Shown in pieces: positions 36,471 to 46,175 of a stretch of 64,000 nucleotides of DNA. This DNA is from GH45 sp046704385 (GTDB lineage: Bacteria; Bacteroidota; Bacteroidia; Bacteroidales; SZUA-534), in assembly GCA_046704385.1 (NCBI GenBank), contig JBJKSB010000088.1, positions 10,299 through 74,298 on the forward strand, given 5' to 3'. The notes under the pieces are model-generated. The model did not search any database, had not been told where the DNA came from, and saw nothing but the letters and a program-made list of their open reading frames with translations. Position 1 is the stretch's first letter; the number at the start of each line of letters is the position of its first letter. Made by a program: the position numbers and the translations under genes.

Positions 36471-37250
36471 ATGATATTTTATCCCGGATTTGATATTAAA
36501 CCCACAACCCATCCGCTGGGTTTTGAATATGGTAAAGGATGCTTTGGCCCGGTAACAGAAAACAGGTCGTTAGATTCAATACGTCAAAGTCTTCGTAATC
36601 CCGAATGTGACGGACCTGATCCTGTTTATTCTATTGCGATGGATGTTGGCAAGGAAGAGCATAAAGCCTTCCTGATGGAACATAATTTACTTTACGGTGT
36701 GGTAACTTATGCCCCCGGTCGGTTGGGTGATGAACCAGTTCGTTCTCAAGGTCATATTCATAAAAAAGCCCGAAATAACACCATGGCACCTCCTGAAATA
36801 TATGAGATATGGACAGGCAAAGCCATAATTTACATGCAGGAATTTGCCGACGACAATCCCGGACGTTGTTTTGCGGTAGAAGCCGGTCCGGGTGAAGTGG
36901 TAATTGTTCCGCCGGATTGGGCACATTCAACCATCAGTGCTAATCCCGATGAGCCATTGACTTTTGGAGCATGGTGCGACCGGAATTATGGATTTGAATA
37001 TGACAAAGTAAGGAGTCATAATGGCCTGGCATGGTTCCCTGTATTAACGCAAGATGGAAAAATTGACTGGATACAAAATAATAAATATCGGCACAGCGAA
37101 CTGATCAGGAAGAAACCTGAAAATTATGAAAACCTGGGCATCAGGAAAAATATACCTATTTACATCGTTTTTGAAAAAAACCCTGAAACCTTTTTGTATG
37201 TGGCACAGCCAGATATTAAGAAAAACGAATGGATTGATTTTATACCTTAA
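36471..37250 (+). CDS. Second cupin phosphoglucose-isomerase-family protein
   Basis: This 259-residue protein of the same cupin isomerase family as the 33158 gene is longer and quite divergent. Metal-site candidates are SQGHIHKKARNNTMAPPEIYEIWTG (His-x-His and Glu) and VIVPPDWAHSTISANPDEP (His). It has extra N-terminal (about 90 residues) and C-terminal (about 60 residues) segments. Two cPGI-like proteins in one operon suggest they use different sugar phosphates or anomers, or that one is not a hexose isomerase. It lies 24 bp after PMI and 10 bp before GH127. Confidence 0.8.
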   Translation: MIFYPGFDIKPTTHPLGFEYGKGCFGPVTENRSLDSIRQSLRNPECDGPDPVYSIAMDVGKEEHKAFLMEHNLLYGVVTYAPGRLGDEPVRSQGHIHKKARNNTMAPPEIYEIWTGKAIIYMQEFADDNPGRCFAVEAGPGEVVIVPPDWAHSTISANPDEPLTFGAWCDRNYGFEYDKVRSHNGLAWFPVLTQDGKIDWIQNNKYRHSELIRKKPENYENLGIRKNIPIYIVFEKNPETFLYVAQPDIKKNEWIDFIP

Positions 37251-37260
37251 ACTCAATGAG

Positions 37261-39252
37261 ATGAAAAAAATATTTTCAATATTAATTAGCATAGCACTAT
37301 TGCAAGGCTGTAACCCGAATGTTTCAGAAACAACAACACAGTTGCCTCCGTTTAGTAAGTACGAGCGCTTACCTATTTCCAACCTAAAACCCGAAGGCTG
37401 GATAAAAACATTTTTGGAATATCAGCGTACCGGTCTTACCGGACATATTGATAGTTCCGGGTTCCCTTTTAACACGGGAATGTGGACAGCCAAAATAAAC
37501 GAAACAAAAGATGGAATATTCTGGTGGCCTTATGAACAAACTGGTTATTACGTTGATGGATGTATAAAAGCCGGGTATTTATTACAAGATACTTTTTTAT
37601 TGAATAAGGCCAAACATCAGATTTACTATACGCTCGAACATCCTCAGGATAACGGCCGATTGGGACCCGAACATCTTATTGGCAGGTGGAACAAGTGGCC
37701 GTATACCGGTTTCTTCCGGTCGTTTATGACAGAATATGAAGAAACACATGATTCCACTTTAATTAATGCCATGCATAGACATTATTTAACCTATAAGGCT
37801 GAAGATTTTCAGGATGAGCTTGATATCTGCAATCTCGAAGAAATTTGCTGGCTGTTTGGTATTACCAAAGATTCAACCTTATTGAATATGGCAGAAAGTG
37901 CTTATCAGTTGTTTAAAGCCAATAAAAACAACCACGACAGAGCAGGGTGCGATCTCGACTTTATGTCTGACCGCGTACCGGATTATCATGGTGTAGTTTA
38001 TATCGAAATTGTAAAGATACCGGCTATATTATACAGTTACACGGGCAAACAGGAATACCTGGACGAAGCAATTCACGGGCTCCAAAAAATGGAAAAATAT
38101 GACATGCTGGCTTCTGGAGTACCCAGTACTACAGAACACTTTCATGGGATTTCTGAAAAAGCAGGACATGAAACCTGCAACGTATCCACCATACCATACA
38201 CCTATGGGATAATGCTACAAGTTACCGGGAATGCCATTTGGGCTGATAAGATTGAAAAAGCCGTTTTTAATGCAGGTATTGGTTGTGTAACAAAAGATTT
38301 CAGAGCACATCAGTATTTTTCTGCTCCCAACCAGATGATTTCAACATTGAACTCAAACTGTTACGGATATAACCCTGCCCTACAGGCGTTTATAAAAGGG
38401 CACTCTACAGAATGCTGTACAGGTAATGTCAACAGGTTTATGCCCTATTATAGTTTTCAGATGTGGCTTAGAACAAAAAATAACGGAATTGCAGCAGCAT
38501 TATACGGGCCTTCAGAAATTTCCGCCAAACTGGGACAAGACAATACCCCGATAACAATTGTTGAAAACACGAAATATCCTTTCGATGAGTCTGTAGATTT
38601 CGAGATTCAAACCCATAAAAAAGCTGAATTTGATTTCCAGGTTAGGATTCCGGGTTGGTGCAAAAATCCTGAGATAGCATTAAACGGTAAAAAACTGGAT
38701 GCTGAACTTACACCGGGAACGTTTTATACCATACACCGCAAATTTGTGAATGGGGATAAAATTACGCTAACGCTCCCAATGCAGGTTTCTTTCACTGAAT
38801 GGCCCAATCATGGTATATCCGTAGAACGTGGCCCAATTGCTTACAGTTACCCGATACAAGATTCTGTGGTAATTAAAAAATACAGCGAAGACACACATGC
38901 AAAACCTTACAATAAGCCTCCAACTGAATTCACTGTATCAGAGCTTTATCCGAAAGTGCAATGGAATTACGCACTTAACACATCCGATATCAGTAATGTG
39001 GAAGTTGTACAAAACAGCCATTTCGATTATCCATGGTCTGTTACGAATGTACCCGTGAAATTGAAATTGCATGCTTACCATGTAAAAAACTGGGAGTTGT
39101 TTAAACCGGATAATAACAAGAATGATATTGAATATTATCAAACATCGGCTTTTCCTGAAAAACCAGATATTACAGATGAAGACGATACCATTGAATTAGT
39201 ACCTTATGGATGTACGTTATTGCGAGTAACCGTATTTCCACAAGCTAATTAA
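37261..39252 (+). CDS. GH127-family (beta-L-arabinofuranosidase-like) lipoprotein
   Basis: The start is set at ATG 37261 (MKKIFSILISIALLQGC), which gives a clean lipobox (Cys17). The longer frame from 37126 would overlap the previous gene and lose the signal. The 663-residue protein has GH127 features: TGHIDSSGFPFNTGMW, WWPYEQTGYYVDG, the Glu/Cys region TEHFHG...TCNVSTIPYTYG and STECCTGNVNRFMPYY, whose Cys residues bind zinc and include the nucleophile in characterised members. It then has a C-terminal beta domain. GH127 enzymes remove beta-L-arabinofuranosyl or related residues. Its lipid anchor suggests a periplasmic or surface position. Confidence 0.85.
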   Translation: MKKIFSILISIALLQGCNPNVSETTTQLPPFSKYERLPISNLKPEGWIKTFLEYQRTGLTGHIDSSGFPFNTGMWTAKINETKDGIFWWPYEQTGYYVDGCIKAGYLLQDTFLLNKAKHQIYYTLEHPQDNGRLGPEHLIGRWNKWPYTGFFRSFMTEYEETHDSTLINAMHRHYLTYKAEDFQDELDICNLEEICWLFGITKDSTLLNMAESAYQLFKANKNNHDRAGCDLDFMSDRVPDYHGVVYIEIVKIPAILYSYTGKQEYLDEAIHGLQKMEKYDMLASGVPSTTEHFHGISEKAGHETCNVSTIPYTYGIMLQVTGNAIWADKIEKAVFNAGIGCVTKDFRAHQYFSAPNQMISTLNSNCYGYNPALQAFIKGHSTECCTGNVNRFMPYYSFQMWLRTKNNGIAAALYGPSEISAKLGQDNTPITIVENTKYPFDESVDFEIQTHKKAEFDFQVRIPGWCKNPEIALNGKKLDAELTPGTFYTIHRKFVNGDKITLTLPMQVSFTEWPNHGISVERGPIAYSYPIQDSVVIKKYSEDTHAKPYNKPPTEFTVSELYPKVQWNYALNTSDISNVEVVQNSHFDYPWSVTNVPVKLKLHAYHVKNWELFKPDNNKNDIEYYQTSAFPEKPDITDEDDTIELVPYGCTLLRVTVFPQAN

Positions 39253-39282
39253 AGAGCAAAATAAATTTAAGTTTGAGTTTGT

Positions 39283-39622
39283 ATGATAACATCAATACAG
39301 CGCATGTCGGTTCACGATGGCCCCGGGATTAGAACTACGGTTTTTCTCAAAGGGTGCAACATGCGTTGCTATTGGTGTCATGCTCCGGAAACCTGGTTCA
39401 GTACCGTTCAACTTTAATATTTACAAGAAAAATATATTGAAGCTCTTCGCAGCAAGCTGACGGGGAATTCACTCACAGAATTCAAGGCGGAAATGTGTTC
39501 AAGCCTGCAAACAAGTTGCCTGGAGTATTGAAAAGAATAAATTAACACTTAACAGATCATTATGCCAAAATAATGAAGATTGTGCAATACAATGTTATTC
39601 TGGCTCAATTGGTTGTGGATAG
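39283..39622 (+). pseudogene. Decayed glycyl-radical-enzyme activating protein (PflA-like, radical SAM)
   Basis: ATG 39283 opens a clear activase N terminus: [17 protein letters not shown] then the radical-SAM cluster CxxxCxxC (CNMRCYWC) and HAPE. The frame stops at TAA 39415-39417, probably a mutated CAA. Further on, in another frame (39488-39622), RKCVQACKQVAW...LCQNNEDCAIQCYSG resembles the inserted ferredoxin-like cluster domain of these activases. The rest of the roughly 300-residue enzyme is absent. So at least one nonsense change, one frameshift and a 3' deletion are visible. No partner glycyl-radical enzyme is present in the window. Confidence 0.75.
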
Positions 39623-39662
39623 AATATTAGAAAGTTAACTATAACAAACAAAGTAAAATCTT

Positions 39663-41063
39663 ATGAAATCAATTACTAAAGAAAGAAATAACATTTATTT
39701 GCTAATAATTACCATTATTGCCGCGCTAGGCGGTTTTCTTTTTGGCTACGATACGGCTATCATTTCAGGAACCATAAGTTTTGTTAAAGAAAAATTTGCC
39801 CTGGATACGGCCATGGAAGGGTGGTTTGTAAGTTCCGCACTTGTAGGTTGTATCGTGGGTGTATCAGTTGCCGGTGAATTAGGCGACCGGTATGGACGTA
39901 AAGTTTCACTCATTGTATCGGGATTTTTATTTTCCCTTTCCGGTATTGGTTGTGCTTTCTCTCAGTCACATACACAATTAATCTTGTTTAGGTTGGTTGG
40001 TGGCATTGGCGTGGGTGTAGCTTCAATGCTGTCACCTTTATATATTTCAGAAATTGCTCCTGCCAGGATTCGGGGAAGATTGGTGGCTCTTTATCAATTT
40101 GCCATAACACTTGGCATTTTGACGGCATACTTTGTTAATGCTTTTTTATTAAAACTTAGCTTGTCGCATACTTTTCTTGCAGAAGGACAACATTCCGTTT
40201 TACATTATCTTCTGAAAGAAGAAATATGGCGCGGAATGCTGGCGAGTTTATCAGTTCCGGCAATTGCATTTTTCGCTTCATTGTTTATCGTTCCCAAAAG
40301 CCCGAGATGGTATGCGTCAAAAAATAAAATTACACAGGCTACAGCCGTATTGAATAAAATCCATGGTGAGGAGGTTGCTGCTGAGGAAATGAAGGCAATA
40401 CAATCAGCGCTTGCTAAAGAAGAAAAAGGCTCCTGGGCTTCCATATTTCATGGTAAAATGAAAATTGCAATTGTGGTCGGTGTAATTCTTGCCATTTTAT
40501 CCCAGTTAACTGGTATAAACGCCATAATTTATTACGGGCCGCGCATAATGGAAGAGGCCGGTTTGAAATTAAGTGATGCTTTAGGAGGACAGGTAATAAT
40601 TGGTATTGTTAATGTTGTTGCCACCATATTTGCAATTTGGAAAATAGATCAATATGGACGAAAAAAACTAATGTTTGGTGGCATTACTGGGATGTTTATT
40701 TCGCTGATCCTGGTTGGAACGCTGTTTATGCTCGAAAAAACCAGCAGTATTTTATTCATCATTTTCATCTTGACTTTTATTGCTTCTTTCGCCGTGAGTT
40801 ACGGTCCCGTGTTATGGGTTTTATTATCCGAGATATATCCAACAAAAATCCGGGGTAGAGCCATGTCAATCGCTACATTAGCATTATGGGCCGGAACCGC
40901 AATAATCGGTCAACTTGTTCCCTGGTTATTGAAAACACTTTCACCGGCAGGAACGTTCCTTGTTTTTGCAGTTTTTTGCATTCCCGTACCATTTCTATTA
41001 AAATTAATACCGGAGACCAAAGGTAAATCCCTGGAAGAAATCGAGAATTTTTGGTTGGATTAA
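39663..41063 (+). CDS. Sugar-porter MFS transporter
   Basis: This 466-residue membrane protein with about 12 hydrophobic helices has the sugar-porter motifs GGFLFGYDTAIISG in helix 1, GELGDRYGRKVSL in the first cytoplasmic loop, PKSPRWYASKNK after helix 6, LSQLTGINAIIYYGPRI in helix 7, KIDQYGRKKLM between helices 8 and 9, and PETKGKSLEEIE at the C terminus. The family (XylE/GLUT type) carries monosaccharides, usually with protons. In this operon it likely imports the monosaccharide released in the periplasm (mannose or glucose) for the ROK kinase. Confidence 0.92.
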   Translation: MKSITKERNNIYLLIITIIAALGGFLFGYDTAIISGTISFVKEKFALDTAMEGWFVSSALVGCIVGVSVAGELGDRYGRKVSLIVSGFLFSLSGIGCAFSQSHTQLILFRLVGGIGVGVASMLSPLYISEIAPARIRGRLVALYQFAITLGILTAYFVNAFLLKLSLSHTFLAEGQHSVLHYLLKEEIWRGMLASLSVPAIAFFASLFIVPKSPRWYASKNKITQATAVLNKIHGEEVAAEEMKAIQSALAKEEKGSWASIFHGKMKIAIVVGVILAILSQLTGINAIIYYGPRIMEEAGLKLSDALGGQVIIGIVNVVATIFAIWKIDQYGRKKLMFGGITGMFISLILVGTLFMLEKTSSILFIIFILTFIASFAVSYGPVLWVLLSEIYPTKIRGRAMSIATLALWAGTAIIGQLVPWLLKTLSPAGTFLVFAVFCIPVPFLLKLIPETKGKSLEEIENFWLD

Positions 41064-41076
41064 TTAAAAATTATAA

Positions 41077-41961
<885 letters not shown>

Positions 41962-42135
41962 ATCCGGCAAGAAGAATTACGTCAAAACCTTGAGGAATTG
42001 CAGGCAACACAAGAAGAGGTTGCAAGGTTGCGTGAAGAGAATCGTATAAAAAATGAGACGATGATTAATGAAGTTGAATTGCATCGGAAGACCTCAATTA
42101 AAATATTGGATCAAATACCTTGTAAAATATTTTTA
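41962..42135 (+). pseudogene. Fragment of a PAS/coiled-coil sensor protein
   Basis: In the same frame as the esterase, directly after its TAA, the sequence encodes IRQEELRQNLEELQATQEEV, then ARLREENRIKNETMINEVEL and a short ILDQIP. LEELQATQEE is a characteristic linker helix of Bacteroidota sensory proteins placed before a PAS domain. There is no start, kinase domain or end; the fragment stops at the junction with the toxin remnant near 42120-42135. It is the scar of a lost sensor gene. Confidence 0.6.
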
Positions 42136-42429
42136 TTTGGATTTTGTCTTGTATCAAAAACCCGGTTAATGTAAATAATTGGTTTTCTATCACTTGTCCT
42201 GTAAGTAATTTTTATATTTTGTTCAATCAACTTTTTGTAAATTCTTTTCAGGTGAGTAAATTGTTCGTCAATTGCACCCATATCCACAAATCTACGATCT
42301 GATAAAAAATCAACTTTATTAACTACAGACTCTATAAGCTCAAATGCTTTGCCTCACCAATTTGTTTGGTATAAAAATTATAAACTTTACGCAGGTCTTT
42401 AACTGCTCTTGATGTCCAGCTTATTTTGT
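42111..42429 (-). pseudogene. RelE/ParE-type toxin, frameshifted and lacking a start codon
   Basis: Minus-strand translation gives YKISWTSRAVKDLRKVYNFY then TKQIGEA. A -1/+1 shift near 42350 then continues FELIESVVNKVDFLSDRRF, IDEQFTHLKRIYKKLIEQ and TYRTSDRKPIIYINRVFDTR before a stop. The hydrophobic core and the terminal 'I..RVFDTRQNP' are typical of ParE/RelE toxins. No ATG precedes the YKISW start. The two lesions make it non-functional as written, unless the shift is a sequencing error. It directly follows the antitoxin-like ORF, the usual order. Confidence 0.7.
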
Positions 42430-42651
42430 AGGTCTCCAATTTAAAATCTCCTGCTTTAATGATTCCTGTGATATCAAATTACCTTTTAAGATATCTTCCT
42501 CTGATTCTTCAATTAGAGATTCATTCAAAATTGATATCATTTTTTCATAAATATCATCAATAGCCGGCTCGTTCACCTGGTGCAAATGACTATGTATAAA
42601 ATCCCGTTTTTCAATTGTGTTCATAATTTCCAGTGTTTTAAGCTTCCACAA
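42421..42651 (-). CDS. Small antitoxin-like protein next to a dead ParE toxin
   Basis: This 76-residue acidic protein is mostly helical (HSHLHQVNEPAIDDIYEKMI...EESEEDILKGNLISQESLKQ) and ends NWRPTK. Size, acidity and position just upstream of and overlapping a RelE/ParE remnant fit a toxin-antitoxin antitoxin. It has no clear DNA-binding domain by eye. Met10 (42624) is the more likely start, since the first nine residues look like leader. It is apparently intact although its partner is broken, consistent with decay starting in the toxin. Confidence 0.6.
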   Translation of the reverse strand: MWKLKTLEIMNTIEKRDFIHSHLHQVNEPAIDDIYEKMISILNESLIEESEEDILKGNLISQESLKQEILNWRPTK

Positions 42652-42762
42652 AGTTAACGATTAATTATCATTTATGGTTTTAGACATTGATTAGAACTTT
42701 TCATCATGTTTCAATAACTCTTAAATTAAAATTTTACGAACACGCATGTTACAGGTAATTAC

Positions 42763-44433
42763 CTAAATCCCCAACAAAACCATATCAAAATCACTGTCCA
42801 ATGTCACTCTCCCATTCTTAACCTCAATCTGTTGCCCTGAATAATAGTCAATTAACACATCTCCGTTATTAAAAGTACCCTGCAAATCAATTTGCTTTTT
42901 ACCTTTGGGTAAACCCAGACCCACTACTACTTTATTAGTGTAATCACCTTTGGTATACACACGCTTGAAAATATAAGGATCTTTCGACAGCATGGTATGA
43001 ACCCCGGCACCCACGGCTGGATTATTCTTGCGAAATTTTCCTAATTTTTGATAGTGGGTCAGCACATCCTGTACTTTTTGATCGTTTCGGGTTGCATTCT
43101 CTGCTATTTCATCCCAATTCATAAAACAACGAAGTGTGGCATCGCCTTCAGTGCCTTCAATCGTCAGGCTTCGTAACGACTCATCACCATAATAAATTTG
43201 TGCTTCGCCGGGAGCCAATAACAGTTTGGTTCCACCCTCAATGCCTTTCATCCGCTCTTTATCAAAGGGTTGCCCGTCGTCATGCGATGATAAGTAATTC
43301 AGTACGGTGTAACCTTTTAAATCACCAGTTAACATATTGTTATATTTTGAAAACAATTCTTCATAATTTAACTGCCGGGCATTCCATTTAAACTCGAAAT
43401 TAATCAGGCTGTTCATACCGCCTTCAGTAAAATAATCCACATTTACGCCGCCGTTGTTATAATTCTGACCACCAGAAATTCCATAGCCGTAAACTTCGCC
43501 TGTCAGGAAAAAATCGTTGTCGTCAAGCACTTTATCAGGATGCGCTGCTTTCCATTCTGCAAACGCTTTTTTAGCTTCTTTTGCGAGTTCAGCCCACAGG
43601 CTGGCCTCGGTATGTTTAGCTGTATCAATTCGGAACCCGTCAATGCCGTACTTCTTAATAAAATCGACCAGCCATTTTATTATATAATAACGAGGTGCCC
43701 TTGGATAACCTGTTTCAGTAAAGAATTTCTCAAGTGATGCCAGCTGATCTTCCAACCGGCCTTCTTTTTCCCATTTATCTACAATAAACTGAGGCAGGTC
43801 TACCGCCTGGTTGCTTTCAGTTAAAATATCGGGCAAATTTTTTGTAAGGGTACAATGCACAGTCGATTCATAATCTTTGTAGGTGCATGTGGGGCCTTTA
43901 CGTGCCCACTCTCTTCCCCAGTAAGGATCAACATCAGTAACCGGACCCGTATGATTGATAATAATATCCATTATGATACGAATACCCTGGCTGTGCGCCA
44001 GATCAACCAGTTCGGCAAATTCAACTTCGGTACCAAAATTGGGTTCAATGGCTGTCCAGTCCTTTATCCAATAACCATGAAAAGCATAGGTAAACCCGGT
44101 TCCTTCATCCACACCACCGTGTATTTGTTCAAAAACAGGCGAAAACCACAAGGCAGTTACTCCCAGATCAGTAAAATAACCTTCTTTTAATTTTTTAATG
44201 ATGCCGGCAAAATCACCACCTTCAAAACCCCGGTCCAGTCCGGTGGTTTTGGTGCGGTTAAAATTTACATCGTTACCAGGATTGCCATTATAAAACCGGT
44301 CGGTTAATAAAAAATAAACATTGGCATTTCCCCACACAAATGGAGCTTCCTTTTTAGCAACAGATTTGCTTTTTTGCATGTTGCAGCCAAATAATAAAAC
44401 CCCTAAAACCAATAAGCTAAGTATCTTTTTCAT
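42763..44433 (-). CDS. GH13 alpha-amylase family lipoprotein
   Basis: This 556-residue lipoprotein has lipobox VLLFGC (Cys17). GH13 signatures are YFLLTDRFYNG, ALWFSPVFEQI, IIMDIIINHTG, DGFRIDTAKH (nucleophile Asp near 268), FFLTGEVYG (acid Glu near 312) and NYLSSHDDGQ (Asp near 384), followed by a C-terminal beta domain ending DMVLLGI. It probably cleaves alpha-glucans or maltodextrins in the periplasm or at the surface. It is transcribed alone, divergent from galM, with palindromic operator-like sites in the 517-bp gap between them. Confidence 0.92.
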   Translation of the reverse strand: MKKILSLLVLGVLLFGCNMQKSKSVAKKEAPFVWGNANVYFLLTDRFYNGNPGNDVNFNRTKTTGLDRGFEGGDFAGIIKKLKEGYFTDLGVTALWFSPVFEQIHGGVDEGTGFTYAFHGYWIKDWTAIEPNFGTEVEFAELVDLAHSQGIRIIMDIIINHTGPVTDVDPYWGREWARKGPTCTYKDYESTVHCTLTKNLPDILTESNQAVDLPQFIVDKWEKEGRLEDQLASLEKFFTETGYPRAPRYYIIKWLVDFIKKYGIDGFRIDTAKHTEASLWAELAKEAKKAFAEWKAAHPDKVLDDNDFFLTGEVYGYGISGGQNYNNGGVNVDYFTEGGMNSLINFEFKWNARQLNYEELFSKYNNMLTGDLKGYTVLNYLSSHDDGQPFDKERMKGIEGGTKLLLAPGEAQIYYGDESLRSLTIEGTEGDATLRCFMNWDEIAENATRNDQKVQDVLTHYQKLGKFRKNNPAVGAGVHTMLSKDPYIFKRVYTKGDYTNKVVVGLGLPKGKKQIDLQGTFNNGDVLIDYYSGQQIEVKNGRVTLDSDFDMVLLGI

Positions 44434-44950
44434 GATTTATACAATTAATTATGGCATCCAAATTAACTAATATGACCGATATTTCCATAAAAATATAAAG
44501 ATTAGGGTTAAGTGTCCGGTTTGGCATTAAAATTCTGATATTTAATATGGGCGCGACTCAAACCTCGTATCCGTAAGTCATCGGATGACTTGTTAATTTA
44601 TAGGTAATTCGTTCAATACTTTTGTACTTCTATTTTTTTGTCATCCGATGATTATCAACTAATTGTGAAAGAGGCCTACTGATTTTAGTCCAAATTGCAC
44701 TCCGATTGGTTGTAAAATACTGCGATTTAAATTACCTGTTAAGATTATAATTTGTATGTCCTATCAATTAAATCGCAAAAAATACTTCCTAAATACATTA
44801 AAATTATAATTGTAATTTTTACCTTTATTCCGAAATCATTCTACAATTTAAACCGGTAATTATGAAATAGCCATAGTAATATAATTGCATTCAACCATAA
44901 TGATTATTTATGGCGTATTCCATCTGACCATTAAAATAAATTATAAACAG
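44434..44950. promoter_or_regulatory. Divergent control region with TCATC-N-GATGA palindromes
   Basis: AAGTCATC-G-GATGACTT (44575-44591) is a perfect palindrome. A second copy of its core, TCATC-C-GATGA, lies at 44641-44651. Between them is an exact plus-strand -7 box TACTTTTG (44617-44624). The pair thus flanks a promoter directed at galM, and the palindromes are typical of a dimeric repressor (GntR/FCD-like spacing). GCGATTTAA (44722-44730) and TTAAATCGC (44768-44776) form another inverted pair downstream. The rest of the region is AT-rich without genes. Confidence 0.55.
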
Positions 44951-46093
44951 ATGAAAAAAACTATTTTATTTCAAATTTTGATTGTTGCATTAGTTACAAT
45001 ATCATGCAACACAAAAAAGGCAGAAACCTCTTTGCCATTAAATCCCGAAAACTTTGTAAAACAGGTTGATTCGAAAACAACGGGGTTATACCTGCTAAAA
45101 GCCAGTGACAATTTTCAAGTGGCAATCACTAATTTTGGTGCACGTATCGTCGGCATTTTCACTCCTGATAAAAATGGTGTATTAACCGATGTAATTCTCG
45201 GTTTCAATTCCATCGACGAGTACATAAATTCAAAAGATCCTTATTTTGGCCCCATTGTAGGAAGGGTGGGAAACCGTATTGCCAAAGGCACATTTACCTT
45301 AGACAGTGTTGAATATCATCTGGCTATCAATAACGGGGTAAACCATCTGCATGGAGGAATAAAAGGACTTCATAAGGTAGTTTGGGATGTGGTTTCAGCC
45401 AGCGATAAAAAACTGGCGTTGAATTACAAATCGAAAGACATGGAGGAAGGTTACCCCGGCAACCTTGATATTACTGTAACATACAGTGTTGAAGATGGTA
45501 ATACTTTGATGATTGATTATAAAGCAACAACCGATAAAGCTACTCCTGTTAATCTAACCAGTCATGGATACTATAACCTGAATGGTAAAAGCAATATTTC
45601 GATTAATAATCTTGAACTTCAGATTTTTGCCAATGAATATACCCCGGTTGATTCTACACTGATTCCTTTGGGAGAAAATGTAAGCGTTGAAAACACTCCA
45701 TTCGACTTTCGCACTCCAAAAGCTGTTGGAACCGATGTAAAAGCAGATAATATACAATTGACTAATGCCGGAGGTTACGACCATAACTGGGTTATTGATA
45801 CCACTCAAAAAGTTGACGGCTTTTATAAAGCTGCTATAGTATCTTCACCCATTACCGGAATTCAGATGGAGGTTTTAACCAAGGAACCGGGTATTCAGTT
45901 TTATGGAGGAAATTTCTTTGATGGTACAATCACCACCCTGGATGGTAATAAAGTAGGTTATCGGTGTGCTATTGCACTGGAACCTCAACATTTTCCAGAT
46001 GCTGTAAATCAGCCCAATTTTCCGTCTATTATTTTAAGGCCGGGCGAAATTTACAGCACCCAAAGCAAATATATTTTCAGTGTAACTCAGTAA
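44951..46093 (+). CDS. galM: Aldose 1-epimerase (galactose mutarotase), lipoprotein form
   Basis: The start is set at ATG 44951, giving MKKTILFQILIVALVTISC with a lipobox (Cys19); the frame upstream to 44885 has no signal and is rejected. The 380-residue mature-domain motifs are FGARIVGIFTPD, NRIAKGTF, NNGVNHLHGG, NLTSHGYYNLNG (His), YDHNWV, and ALEPQHFPDAVNQPNFPS (catalytic Glu). It interconverts sugar anomers, here in the periplasm, assisting transport or hydrolysis. It is separated by a strong terminator from the convergent GH88 gene. Confidence 0.93.
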   Translation: MKKTILFQILIVALVTISCNTKKAETSLPLNPENFVKQVDSKTTGLYLLKASDNFQVAITNFGARIVGIFTPDKNGVLTDVILGFNSIDEYINSKDPYFGPIVGRVGNRIAKGTFTLDSVEYHLAINNGVNHLHGGIKGLHKVVWDVVSASDKKLALNYKSKDMEEGYPGNLDITVTYSVEDGNTLMIDYKATTDKATPVNLTSHGYYNLNGKSNISINNLELQIFANEYTPVDSTLIPLGENVSVENTPFDFRTPKAVGTDVKADNIQLTNAGGYDHNWVIDTTQKVDGFYKAAIVSSPITGIQMEVLTKEPGIQFYGGNFFDGTITTLDGNKVGYRCAIALEPQHFPDAVNQPNFPSIILRPGEIYSTQSKYIFSVTQ

Positions 46094-46111
46094 ACTGATA
46101 AAACTTAAAAT

Positions 46112-46152
46112 AAAAAGTCTGCTAATTCTGATTATAAATTAGCAGACTTTTT
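46112..46152 (+). terminator. Bidirectional Rho-independent terminator
   Basis: AAAAAGTCTGCTAATT (46112-46127) and AATTAGCAGACTTTTT (46137-46152) form a perfect 16-bp stem with a 9-nt loop. It is A-rich on the 5' side and T-rich on the 3' side, so it can end both galM (+) and the convergent GH88 gene (-), which ends 24 bp beyond. Confidence 0.92.
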
Positions 46153-46175
46153 ATTTTAGCATGATAGATTGTTCA

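Noticed and set aside
37126..37260. N-terminal extension of the GH127 frame
   Set aside because: It overlaps the preceding cupin gene in another frame and would bury the clear lipoprotein signal beginning at 37261.
41962..42660. Possible insertion sequence in the debris region
   Set aside because: No transposase fragment, terminal inverted repeats or target duplication could be found; the pieces come from unrelated genes.
44885..44950. Upstream extension of galM
   Set aside because: No signal peptide in the extended start; ATG 44951 begins a normal lipoprotein leader.
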